Part shown: positions 43,089-50,850 of the stretch, piece by piece
Numbering within the stretch: the first letter of the stretch is position 1
Layout: each line of letters begins with the position of its first letter
DNA from: Sphingobacterium endophyticum
Lineage (GTDB): Bacteria; Bacteroidota; Bacteroidia; Sphingobacteriales; Sphingobacteriaceae
DNA: 64,000 nt
Direction: 5' to 3'
Assembly: GCF_009733535.1 (NCBI RefSeq)
Contig: NZ_SMMI01000006.1
Span: 186,001-250,000 of the forward strand
Notes under the pieces: generated by a model
Seen by the model: the letters and a program-made list of their open reading frames with translations, nothing else
Told to the model about the DNA's origin: nothing
Databases searched by the model: none
Translations under genes and position numbers: made by a program

Positions 43089-43322
43089 ATGTCAAGAATT
43101 TGTGATTTAACAGGCAAGACGGCATTAAAAGGAAATAACGTATCACACTCGAACGTTAAGACAAAACGTAAATTCTATCCTAATTTACAGACTAAGCGTT
43201 TTTATATTCCAGAAGAAGATCGTTGGATTACGCTAAAAGTATCTACTTCAGCAATTAAAACCATCAACAAGAACGGTATTACAGCAGCTATCGATAAGTT
43301 TATTAAAAAAGGACATATTTAA
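43089..43322 (+). CDS. rpmB: 50S ribosomal protein L28
   Basis: The 77-residue protein is a normal bL28: CDLTGKTALKGNNVSHSNVK at the N-terminus and KRKFYPNLQTKRFYIPEE following, with a C-terminal KFIKKGHI. It is a zinc-free form here, lacking the CxxC of some species. It is followed by rpmG and the DUF4295 gene, the usual Bacteroidota order, and then ftsY. Confidence 0.96.
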   Translation: MSRICDLTGKTALKGNNVSHSNVKTKRKFYPNLQTKRFYIPEEDRWITLKVSTSAIKTINKNGITAAIDKFIKKGHI

Positions 43323-43396
43323 TAGATATTAGCCTGTTATATCAACAGAAAACAGAATCATGAAATTCACCCGTGAGGGCATAAATAAGTAAGGCA

Positions 43397-43579
43397 ATGG
43401 CAAAAAAAGGAAATAGAGTACAAGTTATCTTAGAATGTACTGAGCACAAAGAAAGTGGTCTTCCAGGAATGTCTCGTTACATTACCACAAAGAACAAAAA
43501 GAACACAACTGAGCGTTTAGAGTTGAAAAAATTCAACCCTGTATTGAGAAAAGTAACAGTTCACAAAGAAATTAAGTAA
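43397..43579 (+). CDS. rpmG: 50S ribosomal protein L33
   Basis: The 60-residue protein fits bL33: [20 protein letters not shown], then [21 protein letters not shown]. No zinc-binding CxxC pairs are present, so it is the C-minus form. It lies in the rpmB-rpmG-DUF4295 cluster. Confidence 0.96.
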   Translation: MAKKGNRVQVILECTEHKESGLPGMSRYITTKNKKNTTERLELKKFNPVLRKVTVHKEIK

Positions 43580-43623
43580 TTAACAAATTGGGTTTTAATC
43601 AGCCCTATTAAAAATATAATACC

Positions 43624-43785
43624 ATGGCAAAAAAGGCAGTTGCATCATTACAAAAAGGTGGTGGTAAAGAATTTACCAAAGTTGTTATCACTACAAAATC
43701 TGCAAAAACTGGCGCTTATACTTTCAAAGAAAGTATGGTACACAACGACAAAGTAAAAGAGGTTGTTGCTGCGGCTTCTAAATAA
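43624..43785 (+). CDS. DUF4295 small basic protein (Bacteroidota-specific)
   Basis: The 53-residue basic protein starts MAKKAVASLQKGGGKEFTKV and continues with VITTKSAKTGAYTFKESMV, the DUF4295 pattern. It is encoded 44 bp after rpmG. Its constant linkage to rpmG in this phylum and its small, lysine-rich composition suggest a ribosome-associated protein, but that is inference and no function is known from the sequence. The transcription unit ends in a terminator downstream. Confidence 0.85.
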   Translation: MAKKAVASLQKGGGKEFTKVVITTKSAKTGAYTFKESMVHNDKVKEVVAAASK

Positions 43786-43835
43786 GCAGTTAGATATTCC
43801 TTTTTTTAAAGTTTTTCTTTAAAAATCTTATAAAT

Positions 43836-43867
43836 AGCCGTTTTGGGTGTACCAAAAGGGCTTTTTT
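43836..43867 (+). terminator. terminator after the rpmB-rpmG-DUF4295 cluster
   Basis: AGCCGTTTTGG (43836-43846) pairs with CCAAAAGGGCT (43852-43862) except for one mismatch, followed by a T run. Confidence 0.8.
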
Positions 43868-43884
43868 AGTATTCTCTATTTAAG

Positions 43885-43892
43885 TATCTTTG
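43885..43892 (+). promoter_or_regulatory. -7 promoter element for ftsY
   Basis: TATCTTTG fits TAnnTTTG exactly, 35 bp before the ftsY ATG and directly after the ribosomal-cluster terminator. Confidence 0.6.
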
Positions 43893-43927
43893 ATACGATT
43901 AGGATCCATTATCTATAACTATCCAAC

Positions 43928-44890
43928 ATGGGATTATTTGATTTTTTCAAAAAGAAGCAAGAGACACCTGAGGCCCAAGAGGCTTTAGACAAAGGATTAG
44001 AAAAAACGAAAGAGGGTTTTTTCTCTAAAATTACGAAGGCGGTGGTCGGTAAATCTACCATCGACGACGAAGTTTTGGATAACTTAGAAGAGGTTTTAGT
44101 GACATCAGATGTTGGTGTAACGACGACTCTTAAAATCGTTGATCGAATCCAGAAGCGTGCTGCTCAAGATAAATATGTGACGACCGATGACTTGAACCGA
44201 CTTTTAAAGGACGAGATTCAAGGTTTGTTGGCGGAGAACAACAGCAACGACTTTGAGTCTTTTGAGTATGGAAATCAAAAACCCTATGTTATTATGGTTG
44301 TTGGTGTTAATGGAGTTGGGAAGACGACTACCATCGGTAAACTGGCCCATCAACTAAAAGAGGCGGGCAATCAGGTTGTTTTGGGAGCGGCAGATACCTT
44401 TAGAGCAGCGGCAGTAGATCAGATTCAATTGTGGGGAGATCGGGTAGGAGTTCGTGTTGTAGCACAACCCATGGGTTCAGATCCAGCTTCAGTTGCTTTT
44501 GACACGGTTAAATCTGCAGTTGCAAATGGAGATGACGTTGCTATTATCGATACAGCTGGGCGTTTACATAATAAGGTGGGCTTGATGAATGAACTTACCA
44601 AAATCAAGAATGTGATGCAGAAAGTTATTCCTGATGCACCACATGAAATTTTATTGGTATTGGACGCCTCAACAGGACAAAATGCGATAGAGCAGGCAAC
44701 ACAGTTCACTCAGGCAACTGATGTAAATGCATTGGCCTTGACGAAGCTTGATGGTACTGCGAAAGGTGGTGTAGTAATTGGCATATCGGATCAGTTTAAA
44801 ATTCCTGTAAAATATATTGGAGTGGGAGAGAAGATCGGTGATTTACAGTTATTTAACAAAAAAGACTTTGTAGACTCGCTATTTAAGTAG
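43928..44890 (+). CDS. ftsY: signal recognition particle receptor FtsY
   Basis: FtsY is the membrane-associated SRP receptor GTPase. The 320-residue protein has a short N-terminal region (no long acidic A domain as in E. coli) followed by the NG domain. The G1 loop is VGVNGVGKTTTIGKLA near residue 124. DTFRAAAVDQ follows, then the DTAGRLHNK G3 motif near 210 and the TKLDGTAKGG G4 motif near 270. The end of the gene is 13 bp before rimO. Confidence 0.96.
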   Translation: MGLFDFFKKKQETPEAQEALDKGLEKTKEGFFSKITKAVVGKSTIDDEVLDNLEEVLVTSDVGVTTTLKIVDRIQKRAAQDKYVTTDDLNRLLKDEIQGLLAENNSNDFESFEYGNQKPYVIMVVGVNGVGKTTTIGKLAHQLKEAGNQVVLGAADTFRAAAVDQIQLWGDRVGVRVVAQPMGSDPASVAFDTVKSAVANGDDVAIIDTAGRLHNKVGLMNELTKIKNVMQKVIPDAPHEILLVLDASTGQNAIEQATQFTQATDVNALALTKLDGTAKGGVVIGISDQFKIPVKYIGVGEKIGDLQLFNKKDFVDSLFK

Positions 44891-44903
44891 GCTACATATT
44901 AAT

Positions 44904-46238
44904 ATGAAAACGAAACAATCTAAAATAGCTCCTAATGTAATTAAGCCACGTGTAAATGTGGTTACCTTAGGGTGCTCCAAGAATATTCACGACAGTGAGG
45001 TATTGATGGGCCAGTTAAAAGGCAACCAAATGGAGGTTGTACATGAAGCAACGAATATTCAGGCAAATGATATTGTGGTTATCAATACCTGCGGATTTAT
45101 TGATAATGCAAAACAGGAATCCATTGATACGATCTTACAGTTCTCAGAACTAAAAGATCAAGGAAAGGTTAATAAAGTAATCGTAACGGGATGTTTGTCG
45201 GAAAGGTACAAACCTGAATTAGAATCGGAAATCCCTAGCGTTGATGCTTTTTTTGGCACCAATGATCTTCCAGAATTGCTTTCAACGATCGGAGCAGATT
45301 ATCGTCATGAACTTTTAGGGGAACGATTGTTGACCACACCATCACATTTTTCCTATTTTAAGATTGCTGAGGGATGTAATAGACCATGTTCATTCTGTGC
45401 AATTCCATTAATGCGCGGGAAGCATGTTTCAAAATCCATTGATGATTTAGTTAATGAGGCGAAATTTTTGGCAAAGAACGGTACCAAGGAATTGATTCTA
45501 ATTGCTCAAGATTTAACGTATTATGGATTGGATATTTATGGTAAGCGTAATCTATCGGATTTAATGCGTCATCTTTCAGATGTTGATGGAATAGAATGGA
45601 TTAGGTTGCAATATGCCTACCCATCTGGATTTCCGATGGATATCTTAGATGCCATGAACGAGCGTTCGAATATCTGTAATTATCTGGATATGCCATTGCA
45701 ACATATATCAGATCGTATGTTAACTTCCATGCGCAGAGGCACAAGCAAGCAAAAGCAAATAGATTTGGTCAATCAGATCCGTGATAAGGTTCCAGATATT
45801 GCGTTGAGAACGACATTAATCTGTGGTTATCCTGATGAAACGGAGGCAGATTTCCAAGAGATGTTGGAATGGGTTGAAGAAACTAGGTTTGATCGATTAG
45901 GATGTTTTACCTATTCGCATGAAGAAAAAACACATGCTCATAATTTAGAGGATAATGTACCTGAAGAAGTAAAGCAGGATCGGGTAGATCAAATTATGGA
46001 AGTTCAACAGGGGATTTCATACGATATTAATCAGGAGAAAGTTGGTAAAACGTATAAAGTTTTGATTGACCGTGTTGATGGAGATTATTTCATAGGAAGA
46101 ACCGAATACGACTCTCCGGAGGTTGATAACGAAGTTGTATTGGAATCTAAGACGAATTATGCAAGAATCGGTGATTTTGTACAGGTAAAGGTTGATCGTG
46201 CAGAAGATTTTGATTTGTACGGAAACATTGTCAAATAA
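44904..46238 (+). CDS. rimO: ribosomal protein uS12 methylthiotransferase RimO
   Basis: RimO adds a methylthio group to an aspartate of ribosomal protein S12 using two [4Fe-4S] clusters and SAM. The 444-residue protein has the N-terminal MTTase domain (VVTLGCSKNIHDSEVLMGQL near residue 20, with cysteines continuing at NTCGF and TGCLSE). Its radical SAM motif is CNRPCSFCAIP (CxxxCxxC) near residue 156, and a C-terminal TRAM domain follows. The absence of the MiaB-type features and the length favour RimO. It follows ftsY by 13 bp and is probably cotranscribed. Confidence 0.93.
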   Translation: MKTKQSKIAPNVIKPRVNVVTLGCSKNIHDSEVLMGQLKGNQMEVVHEATNIQANDIVVINTCGFIDNAKQESIDTILQFSELKDQGKVNKVIVTGCLSERYKPELESEIPSVDAFFGTNDLPELLSTIGADYRHELLGERLLTTPSHFSYFKIAEGCNRPCSFCAIPLMRGKHVSKSIDDLVNEAKFLAKNGTKELILIAQDLTYYGLDIYGKRNLSDLMRHLSDVDGIEWIRLQYAYPSGFPMDILDAMNERSNICNYLDMPLQHISDRMLTSMRRGTSKQKQIDLVNQIRDKVPDIALRTTLICGYPDETEADFQEMLEWVEETRFDRLGCFTYSHEEKTHAHNLEDNVPEEVKQDRVDQIMEVQQGISYDINQEKVGKTYKVLIDRVDGDYFIGRTEYDSPEVDNEVVLESKTNYARIGDFVQVKVDRAEDFDLYGNIVK

Positions 46239-46304
46239 CTATAACATTTGTGGCAAGTAGTCGTGCTTTTTTTAAATTTTAGTATTTTGTATATTGAATG
46301 CGTA

Positions 46305-46312
46305 TACATTTG
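46305..46312 (+). promoter_or_regulatory. -7 promoter element for bshC
   Basis: TACATTTG fits TAnnTTTG, 20 bp before the bshC ATG. TTTG at 46286-46289 lies 15 bp upstream and may be a somewhat close -33 element. Confidence 0.5.
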
Positions 46313-46332
46313 TAAAAGTTTAAAAACGGTAG

Positions 46333-47922
46333 ATGAAAGCCACATATATTGATTACAGCGACACCAATAGTTTTTCCAAAACCTTAATTGCCTATCTCAA
46401 CAATAATGAGCAGTTAGCTTCATTTTACGGCAATAGACCTACTATTGCAGGATTTAAGGATCAAATAAATCAAAAGAAGAAATTTTCCCATAGAGAGTTG
46501 CTTACTCAGGTTTTAAGCGATCAATACGGGGATTTGTTGGACAGCTCGCCAGAGGTTGCTCAAAATATTATCCGTTTAAAGGATGAAAATACCTATACCA
46601 TAACCACAGGTCATCAATTAAATATTTTCACAGGACCATTATATTTTATTTTTAAAATCGTTACGGCCATCAAATTAGCTCAGGATCTGAAGGAGAAATA
46701 TCCAGAGCATGATTTTGTGCCAGTTTATTGGATGGCTACGGAAGATCACGATTTTGAAGAAATTAACCATACACGTGCATTTGGCAAAAAAATTTCCTGG
46801 GATGTAGAATCCCATTCTGCCACAGGACGGTTAAGCACCCAAAGCATTGTTGATGCTGTAAAACAATACTGCAATACTTTTGGTCTTTCGGAGAATGCTA
46901 CCGAATTAACCAATCTCGTCGAAGAGGCATACCTTAAGGGAAGGAATTTAGCCGATTCGACTCGGGTTTTTGTGAACTCGTTATTTAAACAGTACGGATT
47001 GATTATTTTGGATGCCGACCGTAAAGAGCTCAAGAAATTATTTGTGCCCATAATGGAGGAAGATATCCTGGAGGAGAAGAGTTTTAAAGCGATAGAGAAG
47101 ACTTCGGAAGAATTGTTAGAGAAGGGTTTTGCCACTCAAGTACATGCTCGAGAAATCAATTTTTTTTATTTGACTGATGAATTTAGAGAACGTATTGTCC
47201 GAACGGGAGATGGTCGATTTGAAGTATTGCACCAGGATATTTATTTCACTGAGGAGGAGTTAAAAAAAGAGATACATAACCACCCGGAGAGGTTTAGTCC
47301 AAATGTAGTGATGCGTCCGATGTATGAGGAGGTGATCCTTCCAAATCTCGCTTATATTGGCGGGGGTGCTGAAATTGTTTATTGGCTACAACTGAAAGCT
47401 AATTTTGATCAATATAAGGTTCAATTTCCGATTCTTATTCCAAGAAATTCGGCATTAATCACCGATGATCAGATGGCGGGCAAAATATTTAGGTTGGATT
47501 TTACATTCAAGAGTATCTTTAAATCGGGGGAAACACTTAAGAAGGAATATGTAAAGCGGATTACGAAGCATCGGTTAAATCTTCAAGATGAGTGGATGGA
47601 GTTTAATGCGATTTTCGGAAAGATTAAGCTTCGTACGCATAAGATTGATCCAAGTTTGGGTCCAAGCACAGATGCTGTAAAAGCAAGGCTTAAAAAGGCG
47701 ATAAACAATTTAGAGAAGAAATTGCTAAAAGCTGAGAAAAGAAATCATCAAGATGCGTTGATACAAGTGGATCGGATAAAGGACAAATTGTTTCCAAATG
47801 GAGGGCTTCAAGAAAGATCTGAGAATTTTGCAGAATTGTATTTGAAGCATGGTCCTGATTTAATTCCAGATCTTGTAAAAAGTTTCAATCCATTAGATTT
47901 TAAATTCACTATACTTTATTAA
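46333..47922 (+). CDS. bshC: bacillithiol biosynthesis cysteine-adding enzyme BshC
   Basis: BshC adds cysteine to glucosaminyl-malate, the last step of bacillithiol synthesis. The 529-residue protein has the family layout. Signatures are TGHQLNIFTGPLYFIFKI near residue 96, VYWMATEDHDFEEINH near 133 and the C-terminal coiled-coil region (about 440-490, KAINNLEKKLLKAEKR). Conserved RPMYEEVILPNLAYIGGGAE lies near residue 337. Bacillithiol occurs in many Bacteroidota. The Crp-family gene starts 2 bp after its stop. Confidence 0.93.
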   Translation: MKATYIDYSDTNSFSKTLIAYLNNNEQLASFYGNRPTIAGFKDQINQKKKFSHRELLTQVLSDQYGDLLDSSPEVAQNIIRLKDENTYTITTGHQLNIFTGPLYFIFKIVTAIKLAQDLKEKYPEHDFVPVYWMATEDHDFEEINHTRAFGKKISWDVESHSATGRLSTQSIVDAVKQYCNTFGLSENATELTNLVEEAYLKGRNLADSTRVFVNSLFKQYGLIILDADRKELKKLFVPIMEEDILEEKSFKAIEKTSEELLEKGFATQVHAREINFFYLTDEFRERIVRTGDGRFEVLHQDIYFTEEELKKEIHNHPERFSPNVVMRPMYEEVILPNLAYIGGGAEIVYWLQLKANFDQYKVQFPILIPRNSALITDDQMAGKIFRLDFTFKSIFKSGETLKKEYVKRITKHRLNLQDEWMEFNAIFGKIKLRTHKIDPSLGPSTDAVKARLKKAINNLEKKLLKAEKRNHQDALIQVDRIKDKLFPNGGLQERSENFAELYLKHGPDLIPDLVKSFNPLDFKFTILY

Positions 47923-47924
47923 TA

Positions 47925-48527
47925 ATGGACAAGACGGAACTGTTGGAAAGTAATTTCTATAAATACTATACGGAGAAGGCTTTATTGGATGACAATGATT
48001 TTGAGCAATTGCTACCTTATATTGAATTTAGGGATCTTGCCCATAATCAATATATATTGAGAGCAGGAGAGGTATGCAAACATTTTTTATTTGTAGATGA
48101 GGGACTGTTGCAGTTTTTGTCATTGGATGAGAAGGGGGTTGAACATATTTTACAATTTGCTCCAGAAAACTGGTTAATGGCCGATCGTTCAAGTATGTAT
48201 TTCGACGAGCCATCGCTCTATTATATTAAGGCTATCGAGCCCAGTAAGGTAGTTTTTTTGCATCCCCAATTTTTTTCAGAAGCAGCGAAGTTAAGGTTTG
48301 AGTTTTCGAGGTTTACGGAAAAATCACTTCAAAGAAGCATTTACTATCTACAACGTAGGATTAATTCTTTGTTGGCGATGACGGCAAAGGAGCGATACCT
48401 GGAGTTCATCGAGTTGTATCCAAATTTATTGTTGCGTGTTCCTCAGTGGATGATAGCTTCATATCTTGGCATTACACCAGAAAGCTTAAGTCGAGTTCGT
48501 CGCGAAATAGCGAAAGATAGTTTCTAA
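47925..48527 (+). CDS. Crp/Fnr family transcriptional regulator
   Basis: The 200-residue protein has an N-terminal cyclic-nucleotide-binding-type beta roll (LAHNQYILRAGEVCKHFLFV near residue 38). Its C-terminal winged helix has WMIASYLGITPESLSRVRRE near residue 174. The cNMP phosphate-binding motif is degenerate, so cAMP binding is unlikely. It belongs to the large group of Bacteroidota Crp-like proteins without known ligand. It follows bshC by 2 bp; a regulatory link to thiol or guanidino metabolism is only a guess from position. Confidence 0.9.
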   Translation: MDKTELLESNFYKYYTEKALLDDNDFEQLLPYIEFRDLAHNQYILRAGEVCKHFLFVDEGLLQFLSLDEKGVEHILQFAPENWLMADRSSMYFDEPSLYYIKAIEPSKVVFLHPQFFSEAAKLRFEFSRFTEKSLQRSIYYLQRRINSLLAMTAKERYLEFIELYPNLLLRVPQWMIASYLGITPESLSRVRREIAKDSF

Positions 48528-48541
48528 TAATGTGATGTTTT

Positions 48542-49456
48542 CTAATGGAAAACCTCAGCTATCATACACCTTGCACTTCCACCACCATATTTTTCGATGC
48601 TAAACAAAGGAGCGTGCAATAACTTAGCATGTACCTCCAATAATTCTATCTGATCGTCTGAGAATGAATCAAATGCTTGCGAGCTCATACAGATAATCGG
48701 GTCGCCTTCCACGTTTTTGACCTCTAAAATATTACCAGCAAAGTGATTCATCTGTTCCTCTGAAATTTCAATAATTTCCTTCCCTGTAGATTGTAAAGTG
48801 GATCTTACTAGATTTCTTTCTTCGGCATTCCTGATAGAATCAAGGCAGATGACACTAAAATTAGTTCCTACTGCCATCATAACATTGGTATGGTAGATAG
48901 GAAAGAAAGTTCCATTCACTGTTTGGGTTGCATGGAATACCACCGGCTTCAAGCCTTGATCTTTACAGAAGATATGGAAAAGTTCCTCATTTGCTCTTTC
49001 CGATAAGGAGCAGTAGGCAATTTTATGTACTCGGTCTAGGACTATAGAACCAGTTCCTTCCAGGAATTTATTCGCGTTTTCGTAGGCGGTATAGTCCTGA
49101 ATAGTTTCAAAATGAATACCGGATTGGTCCAATTTCCCCAAGTAATTCAAGAGCCTTTCGTTTCTCCTATTTAGGGCAAACATAGGGTATAGGATAGCCT
49201 TATTGGTATGAAAAGAAATGACATTGTTTGGGAAAATACTATCCGGAGTATCCAGTTTTCCGGGATCTTGAACGACAAATACTTTTATAGCAGCAGCTTT
49301 TAGGATCTTTACGAAGTTATCAAACTCAGCAACAGCAAGGTCTGATAATCTATCTGTTCTTTCATTTTCAGCTTGAAAGAAGTTATTGACAGCTGTTTCT
49401 TCATTCCTGCGGAAGAAAAAAGGCCTGACCATGAGAATTGTATTGGTAGTTTGCAT
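48542..49456 (-). CDS. ctlX: CtlX-type amidinotransferase-fold hydrolase
   Basis: The 304-residue protein has the five-bladed guanidino-modifying (pentein) fold. Features are MVRPFFFRRNEET at the N-terminus, FPNNVISFHT near residue 75, the LEGTGSIVLDR segment near 130, and the C-terminal GGGSARCMIAEVF loop with the active-site cysteine near 298. This fits the Bacteroidota citrulline-utilization hydrolase CtlX, whose product is proposed to be ornithine from citrulline. It is cotranscribed with the second pentein protein (2-bp gap). Naming is by resemblance. Confidence 0.8.
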   Translation of the reverse strand: MQTTNTILMVRPFFFRRNEETAVNNFFQAENERTDRLSDLAVAEFDNFVKILKAAAIKVFVVQDPGKLDTPDSIFPNNVISFHTNKAILYPMFALNRRNERLLNYLGKLDQSGIHFETIQDYTAYENANKFLEGTGSIVLDRVHKIAYCSLSERANEELFHIFCKDQGLKPVVFHATQTVNGTFFPIYHTNVMMAVGTNFSVICLDSIRNAEERNLVRSTLQSTGKEIIEISEEQMNHFAGNILEVKNVEGDPIICMSSQAFDSFSDDQIELLEVHAKLLHAPLFSIEKYGGGSARCMIAEVFH

Positions 49457-49458
49457 GA

Positions 49459-50373
49459 TTATTTACGTATTAAAGGTAAAGTAGAACAACGGAGTAGACC
49501 TTCTTGTTTTCCGATTTCGTGATAAGGGATCTCTTCAACGATTATATTCTGTTCCCTTAACCAGTTATTTAATCTGGTGAATTTCTGTTCACTGACCACG
49601 ACGTTCGGGGCTATAGAGAATACGTTTGAGAACATTTCGTACATTTCATCTGCAGTAATTTTAAACAGATTATTGTCGGGGAAAAGGTCCAATAGGAATT
49701 GAAGTTCCTCAGGATTACGAAATCCACCCGTGTATATGATTGCTTTGTTTTCAGCTACAGGTTGAAAACAACAATCTAAATGAAGCGCATTTTCCCGTGG
49801 ATTTTTCATTGATTTTATCAAGTCAAAACTTATGACGGTTTTATTTGGGAAGGTGTTTTTTAAGAAATTGACACCAGCGGTATTTGTTCTTGCGGTATTG
49901 ATTTGAGAATAATCACTGTCAGTATAGGTTCCGACGAAGATATAATCCTTCCAGAGGATTACATCTCCCCCCTCCATGTGGACATTTTCTGGGGCGGTAA
50001 TAATTTTACTGGGGTCGATCTGGTCTAAAATATAGAGGATTGCTTCCCATTCGGATGCCCGTTCCGGCAGAATATTAGATTTGATGAAGAAATCATCGAT
50101 CACAAAGCCAATATCTCTAGTAAATATTTGGTTTAGGTTTTCAATGGTATCGGGTCTATATACCTCGACACCGTATCGATTTAGGACATCTTTAAAATGG
50201 GAGAGTTCATAGACCATGTCAGATTCGACAGGATAAGTACCGGCAAGTATATGTTCGAGGGATTTTGGGTCATAAGCCTCTTCAGCTGTTGGGGTTGGAC
50301 CATTGCTATTCGCAATACCTAAAATCACAGCAGAAAGTCGCCCAGTTTCATTCCTCACGTTTAACTTAAGCAT
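49459..50373 (-). CDS. arginine deiminase/dimethylargininase-related pentein protein
   Basis: This 304-residue protein is a second pentein-fold enzyme. It has TRDIGFVIDDFFIKS near residue 88, the substrate-binding ENVHMEGGDVILWKDYIFVG near 132, the catalytic-site LHLDCCFQP near 197 and the active-site cysteine in GLLRCSTLPL near 294. The fold covers arginine deiminase and DDAH. Which guanidino substrate is used cannot be read from sequence; arginine is likely given ctlX. The two genes give a possible arginine-to-citrulline-to-ornithine route. The pair is divergent from gcvP. Confidence 0.82.
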   Translation of the reverse strand: MLKLNVRNETGRLSAVILGIANSNGPTPTAEEAYDPKSLEHILAGTYPVESDMVYELSHFKDVLNRYGVEVYRPDTIENLNQIFTRDIGFVIDDFFIKSNILPERASEWEAILYILDQIDPSKIITAPENVHMEGGDVILWKDYIFVGTYTDSDYSQINTARTNTAGVNFLKNTFPNKTVISFDLIKSMKNPRENALHLDCCFQPVAENKAIIYTGGFRNPEELQFLLDLFPDNNLFKITADEMYEMFSNVFSIAPNVVVSEQKFTRLNNWLREQNIIVEEIPYHEIGKQEGLLRCSTLPLIRK

Positions 50374-50724
50374 AAATTTATAAATTGATTCAAGCCTAAA
50401 TTAGTAAAGATTCTCATTTTAAATAAGAGTATAAAAATTATTGTAAATATTTAATTTTAAGAGCTTTAATAATAAGATTAAAGCATTGAAGTAGTGGCTT
50501 TTTATGCGGATAATTGAATGTTTTTGGCGAATATTTGCCTTTTTTTTAATAGTTAAGTCATATTGATTATGAATTAAAGGGTGAAGAAAACGATATTAAT
50601 TTCTTCATTTAAAACAAAAGGTTGGATTGACTAAAACATTGATAATTTATTAGGGGAAATATTATATGTTATTTAAAAAAATATGCAATCGATTGATGTG
50701 ATAATAAAAGTGTTTGCGAGTGCG

Positions 50725-50743
50725 GGGTACATAAAAATTACCC
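50725..50743. promoter_or_regulatory. inverted repeat upstream of the gcvP -7 element
   Basis: GGGTA (50725-50729) and TACCC (50739-50743) flank a 9-base spacer and end 10 bp before the -7 element at 50754. The position fits an operator or activator site around the -33 region. Confidence 0.35.
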
Positions 50744-50753
50744 TTAAAATCCG

Positions 50754-50761
50754 TATCTTTG
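50754..50761 (+). promoter_or_regulatory. -7 promoter element for gcvP
   Basis: TATCTTTG fits TAnnTTTG exactly, 89 bp before the gcvP ATG. Confidence 0.6.
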
Positions 50762-50850
50762 CACATCTAAATTTTCAAACAGGAAATATGAATGAATAAT
50801 TTGGATAACAGATAGTTAATCAGTCTCAAAAGTTAGAATCAATACTTAAA

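Larger units (their letters stand above)
50374..50850. other. long AT-rich intergenic region upstream of gcvP
   Basis: The 477-bp gap separates the pentein genes and gcvP. It holds a hairpin-like GGCGAATATTTGCC at 50525-50538 followed by T residues, an inverted repeat GGGTA-N9-TACCC at 50725-50743, and a -7 element at 50754. No open reading frame with gene character and no glycine riboswitch fold was recognised. Confidence 0.45.

Noticed and set aside
46746-47135. 129-residue open frame antisense to bshC
   Set aside because: It is a shadow of bshC codons with no recognisable domain and no promoter.
50374-50850. Glycine riboswitch upstream of gcvP
   Set aside because: No tandem aptamer-like G-rich conserved core was recognised in this AT-rich gap.
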